DNA of 64,000 bases, from positions 1 through 64,000 of the forward strand of contig NZ_JACJUQ010000008.1 in assembly GCF_014235845.1 (NCBI RefSeq), in the 5' to 3' direction. Below are positions 61,261 to 64,000 of the stretch, in pieces (position 1 is the first letter of the stretch; the number at the start of each line of letters is the position of its first letter). The DNA is from Pontivivens nitratireducens (GTDB lineage: Bacteria; Pseudomonadota; Alphaproteobacteria; Rhodobacterales; Rhodobacteraceae). Under the pieces are notes generated by a model that was given only the letters and a program-made list of their open reading frames with translations, was not told the DNA's origin and did not search any database. The translations under genes and the position numbers were made by a program.

Positions 61261-62642
61261 GTGGACGCGAGCGCGATCTGACCGAGGGGTCCATCCTGGG
61301 CCACCTCAGGGCTGTCGCGGTGCCAGCGGCACTCTCGTTGATGTTCATCACATTCTACAATGTGATCGACACGTATTATGCGGGCATGATCTCCACCCAG
61401 GCGCAGGCCGGGTTGGGGCTTGGCTCGCAGATGTTCTTTCTGATCGTCGCGACCGGCATCGGATTTCGCGTCGCGATCTCGGCCTTCGTGGGCAACGCGA
61501 TCGGCGCGGGCGACGGGAACGGTGCCGCGCGCGCCGCAGGTCAGGGGATCGGCGCCGCCGTCGTGGCAACCATCGTGGCGATGCTGGCGGGGTATTGGGG
61601 ATTGCCCGCGCTGATAATTGCCATCGCGGGGGATCAGGGTTACGCGCAGGACGCCGCCACCTATTCGCGGCTGATGCTGCTGTCCGCGCCGGGCTTCATC
61701 ATCACAAACGCACTGACCGGCACCCTGACCGCACAGGGCGATACCGTCACGCAGGAGCGGGCGCAATTTGCGGCGACCCTCGCCAATCTGGGCCTCAATC
61801 CCCTGTTCATCTGGGGCATTCCCGGCCTGTGGGACGGTTTCGGCCTGAACGGTATCGCGCTGGCAACGGTCTGTTCGCAAACCGGTGTCATGGTGTTCAT
61901 AGGATGGCGCGCATTCGAATCGAAGATTCTGTCCGATCTGGACTGGCGCGATCTGATCCCCCGGGCCGCGCAACAGGTGGTGTTGATAAAGCAGGTCGTA
62001 CCGGTCTGCTCGACGATCTATGTCACTGTTCTGGGCGGTATCATCTGTCAGTTCTTCCTGCGCGACTACGGTCAGGACGCGGTGGCGGCCTATGGCGTCG
62101 GCTTTCGTTTGCAGCAACTTTTGCTGTTGCCCATTATCGGTCTGACAACCGCGCTGCTGCCGCTGACGGCACAGAACATGGGCGCGCAGCAACCGGAACG
62201 GGTTCGCCGCACCGTTCGGATCATCGCCGTGACCAGCCTTGGCTTCATGGCGGTTGGCGCGATCGTCATCTGGACCGCGGGCCGACCGTTGGTCACGCTG
62301 TTCAACGACGATACCGCCGTCGTGGACCATGCCGTCACCTATCTGCGCATCCTGTCAGGCGCGCTGCCGTTCTTCGTTGTGATCTTTGTCGCGCAGAATT
62401 TTCTGCAAGGGCTGAAAAAGCCGCAATTCCCGCTGATCGTCGGTTTGTGGCGCATGGGTCTGGGGCTGTTCGTTTTCTGCGTCCTGTTCACGCAGGTCTA
62501 CGATTTCGGCGTCACGGGGATCTGGTGGGCACTGCTGGCAGGGGCGGCCACGGGTGCGGTGCTGGCGGCGGTGCTCGCAATATGGGTGGCGCGTCGCGAA
62601 GGCGTGACGCCCGCCCCTAGAACCACTGCCCCGGCTCAATAA
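61257..62642 (+). CDS. MATE family multidrug/cation antiporter
   Basis: 461 residues, twelve membrane helices in two six-helix halves, beginning SILGHLRAVAVPAALSLMF and FYNVIDTYYAGMIS. The second half starts at about KQVVPVCSTIYV, with GFRLQQLLLLPIIGLTTALLPLTAQNMGA. It is an Na+ or H+ coupled exporter of drugs or metabolites; the substrate is unknown. Translationally coupled to the M3 peptidase (ATGA at 61257), an unusual pairing. The 3' end overlaps the convergent gene by 26 bases. Confidence 0.9.
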   Translation: MSGRERDLTEGSILGHLRAVAVPAALSLMFITFYNVIDTYYAGMISTQAQAGLGLGSQMFFLIVATGIGFRVAISAFVGNAIGAGDGNGAARAAGQGIGAAVVATIVAMLAGYWGLPALIIAIAGDQGYAQDAATYSRLMLLSAPGFIITNALTGTLTAQGDTVTQERAQFAATLANLGLNPLFIWGIPGLWDGFGLNGIALATVCSQTGVMVFIGWRAFESKILSDLDWRDLIPRAAQQVVLIKQVVPVCSTIYVTVLGGIICQFFLRDYGQDAVAAYGVGFRLQQLLLLPIIGLTTALLPLTAQNMGAQQPERVRRTVRIIAVTSLGFMAVGAIVIWTAGRPLVTLFNDDTAVVDHAVTYLRILSGALPFFVVIFVAQNFLQGLKKPQFPLIVGLWRMGLGLFVFCVLFTQVYDFGVTGIWWALLAGAATGAVLAAVLAIWVARREGVTPAPRTTAPAQ

Positions 62643-63477
62643 TCCCCAGTTCCAGCAACTGCTCCGATGTCCATTCGAACCGGGTCGAGCCGCGCCAGAC
62701 GAAGCTGTCGATCTCGAACATCGAGCCGGGATTGCGCTTCAGGCTCTTGGCCACGCGGAACGACGCGACGGCGGCGGTGACGTTGTGGTGCCAAGGGCAG
62801 GACAGGGTGTTCATCTCAGGCACGTTCAGGGTCAGATCGTCGTTCATGCGCAAACCTTCCACCGCGCGGAACAGAGGGATGCGGTCGATCCGCCGCCGGT
62901 CCCATGGCACGAATTCCTCGTAACGCCAAGTCAGGCCGCCGAAGATATCGAACTGCCGGTCCAGTGCGTGTCCTTCGGCATACCGTTGAAATCCGTAATA
63001 TCCCGACCCGTCGAAATGCGCCGTCTTGCGCGAAACGCCGTCCCCCGCCACGTCCAGATCGGAGGCATACAGATCGAGCACGTAGCCGAAGACATGATCG
63101 CGCCGCTCCTCGACCATGAATGTCGTCAGATCGGTGATCGTCCGGCTTTCCATATAGGGGTAGAACAGAAACTCAGCGTTGAACCCCCAATACAGCCACC
63201 GACCGTTGAAACGGTCGATCAACGTGTTGAGAATGGCGACCGCATCCCCGCGTGAACGAACAGGTTCCCCGATCCGGCTGATCGAGGCCCCCTCCGGCAC
63301 GCTGATATCGCCCGACACTCGACCAATCAGCAATATATGTGAAAATCCGATCCGCAAATGATGTGCGACGGTTGCGGCTATTTCAGCAAGATCCTCGACG
63401 AACAGGATCGCGACCGGGCCCGGCGGGATTCTGGAATGAGTTTCCGACAGGTACTGATCGATGCTTGCAAAATTCAT
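62617..63477 (-). CDS. Glycosyltransferase-family-2-like protein of Rhodobacterales type
   Basis: 286 residues. The sequence has GPVAILFVEDLAEIAATVAHH, FSHILLIGRVSGD, WLYWGFNAEFLFYPY, TFMVEERRDHVFGYVLDLYASDL, YGFQRYAEGHALDRQFDIFGGLTWRYEEFVPW (read in parts) and a conserved C-terminus LGIIEPGQWF. It resembles proteins annotated as family 2 glycosyltransferases in Rhodobacterales; the classical DxD is replaced by a DLYASDL region, so activity is uncertain. The start at 63477 is chosen because the longer frame to 63555 lies in AT-rich promoter DNA. Divergent from mucR. Confidence 0.6.
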   Translation of the reverse strand: MNFASIDQYLSETHSRIPPGPVAILFVEDLAEIAATVAHHLRIGFSHILLIGRVSGDISVPEGASISRIGEPVRSRGDAVAILNTLIDRFNGRWLYWGFNAEFLFYPYMESRTITDLTTFMVEERRDHVFGYVLDLYASDLDVAGDGVSRKTAHFDGSGYYGFQRYAEGHALDRQFDIFGGLTWRYEEFVPWDRRRIDRIPLFRAVEGLRMNDDLTLNVPEMNTLSCPWHHNVTAAVASFRVAKSLKRNPGSMFEIDSFVWRGSTRFEWTSEQLLELGIIEPGQWF

Positions 63478-63718
63478 GGCTGACTCATTATCGCATCCGT
63501 GATCCTGCGCAAATCCCGGTAGATAACAAATTTGTAACCACCGATTTTGGATCACAGTAGCAATAAACGTTACGGCGAATAAACAAATGGCTCTTTATTA
63601 AGCGTTACGATGTTGCAGCCGAAGGTTTTAAGTGTAAGTACCCAATACCGCTCTGCGGGCTCGGCATGACCAAGGGTCTATGCCGGGGGGGTAACATCAA
63701 ATCGAAAGGACTTTTCAA
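63478..63718. other. AT-rich divergent region upstream of mucR with repeats and a leader hairpin
   Basis: 241 bases, much richer in A/T than the rest. CGTTACG occurs at 63568-63574 and 63603-63609, flanking AT-rich sequence that suits MucR-type binding. A strong hairpin, CGGCATGACC (63662-63671) with GGTC-T-ATGCCG (63675-63685, one bulged T), lies in the presumed mucR leader. AAAGGA at about 63705 is the ribosome binding site. Confidence 0.5.
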
Positions 63719-64000
63719 ATGTCCGAATTTTCACAGATAGACAAGACCGAGATTCTGGCGCTTACGTCCGAAATCGTTTCTTCGCATGTCGCGAACAATC
63801 CTGTCGCGATGAGCGAACTACCCGGCTTCATTGAATCCGTCTTCGGCAAATTGCACAATCTGGCAGAGGGAACGGTCGAGGAAGAAGTCGAGCTGGTCCC
63901 GGCAGTACCGATCAAGAAATCGGTCACAAACGACTACATCATCTGCCTGGAGGATGGACGCAAGCTCAAGATGCTCAAGCGTCACCTTGCCACTGCATTC
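63719..64000 (+). CDS. Ros/MucR family transcriptional regulator, 3' end beyond the window
   Basis: 94 residues are visible before the window ends. The helical N-terminal dimerisation part (KTEILALTSEIVSSHVANNPV, MSELPGFIESVFGKLHNL) precedes KKSVTNDYIICLEDGRKLKMLKRHLATAF, the start of the Ros-type zinc-finger DNA-binding domain. The second Cys of Ros is Asp here (CLED), as in many MucR homologues. MucR proteins bind AT-rich DNA, act like nucleoid-associated repressors of surface polysaccharide, motility and cell-cycle genes, and repress themselves. Confidence 0.93.
   Translation, partial: MSEFSQIDKTEILALTSEIVSSHVANNPVAMSELPGFIESVFGKLHNLAEGTVEEEVELVPAVPIKKSVTNDYIICLEDGRKLKMLKRHLATAF

Overview
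The window is GC-rich, densely coded chromosomal DNA from an alphaproteobacterium, most likely a marine-type member of the Rhodobacterales (Roseobacter group). Evidence for this includes an RpoHII-type heat-shock sigma factor, a Ros/MucR-type regulator, class I PHA synthase, coxM/coxS-like genes, DUF3072 and DUF6324-like small proteins, the lolA / ftsK / aminotransferase / ubiH neighbourhood, and a tRNA-His that lacks G-1 and carries A73 as is typical of alphaproteobacteria. No rRNA, CRISPR array or prophage was seen. The only mobile-element trace is a transposase C-terminus at the left edge. No gene-free stretch exceeds 300 bases; the longest are about 280 (30460-30737), 244 (19848-20091) and 241 (63478-63718).

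Layout. 1-16 kb is mixed metabolism: a strictosidine-synthase-like protein, nitroreductase, EI24 membrane protein, L-serine dehydratase, an ATP-dependent DNA ligase without its usual partners, an IalB-like secreted protein, two of the three subunits of a CO-dehydrogenase-like enzyme, an acyltransferase, PHA synthase, a TerC protein, then selD (fused to an FAD oxidoreductase) converging on selU, and a lone Fe(III)-binding protein. 16-20 kb holds guaD-gatC-gatA and a cold-shock gene. 20-25.4 kb is a compact same-strand cluster: TerC, a 30-residue membrane peptide, XpaC-like, TelA, SPFH-GYF and double zinc-ribbon proteins. It converges on a 1654-residue cadherin-like/VWA surface protein (25.5-30.5 kb). 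30.7-44.3 kb has a periplasmic 5'-nucleotidase, an ArsR-permease pair, tRNA-His, glycerate kinase, a TSUP/TIGR02186 pair, lolA, phnA, ftsK, an aminotransferase and ubiH. 44.3-53.4 kb has an amidase, ycjX-ycjF-GNAT, truA, a GST with a YHS/TRASH-like tail, cobU with a phosphatase, rpoHII and a ChaN-like lipoprotein. 53.4-64 kb has the overlapping run coaBC-dut-GNAT-moeB, a dimethylglycine-dehydrogenase-like enzyme, an M3 peptidase overlapping a MATE exporter, a glycosyltransferase-like protein, and a mucR gene cut by the window end.

Working together. The most system-like block is 20.1-30.5 kb. TerC, TelA and XpaC families are recurrently linked in Ter-type envelope/metal stress systems. Here they are joined to an SPFH membrane-scaffold protein, a zinc-ribbon membrane protein and a secreted VWA protein. 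Other functional pairs are selD+selU (tRNA 2-selenouridine), arsR+permease (both genes preceded by the same 10-bp motif), and gatC+gatA (amidation of mischarged tRNA). All functional calls are by sequence reading only; no database search was run.
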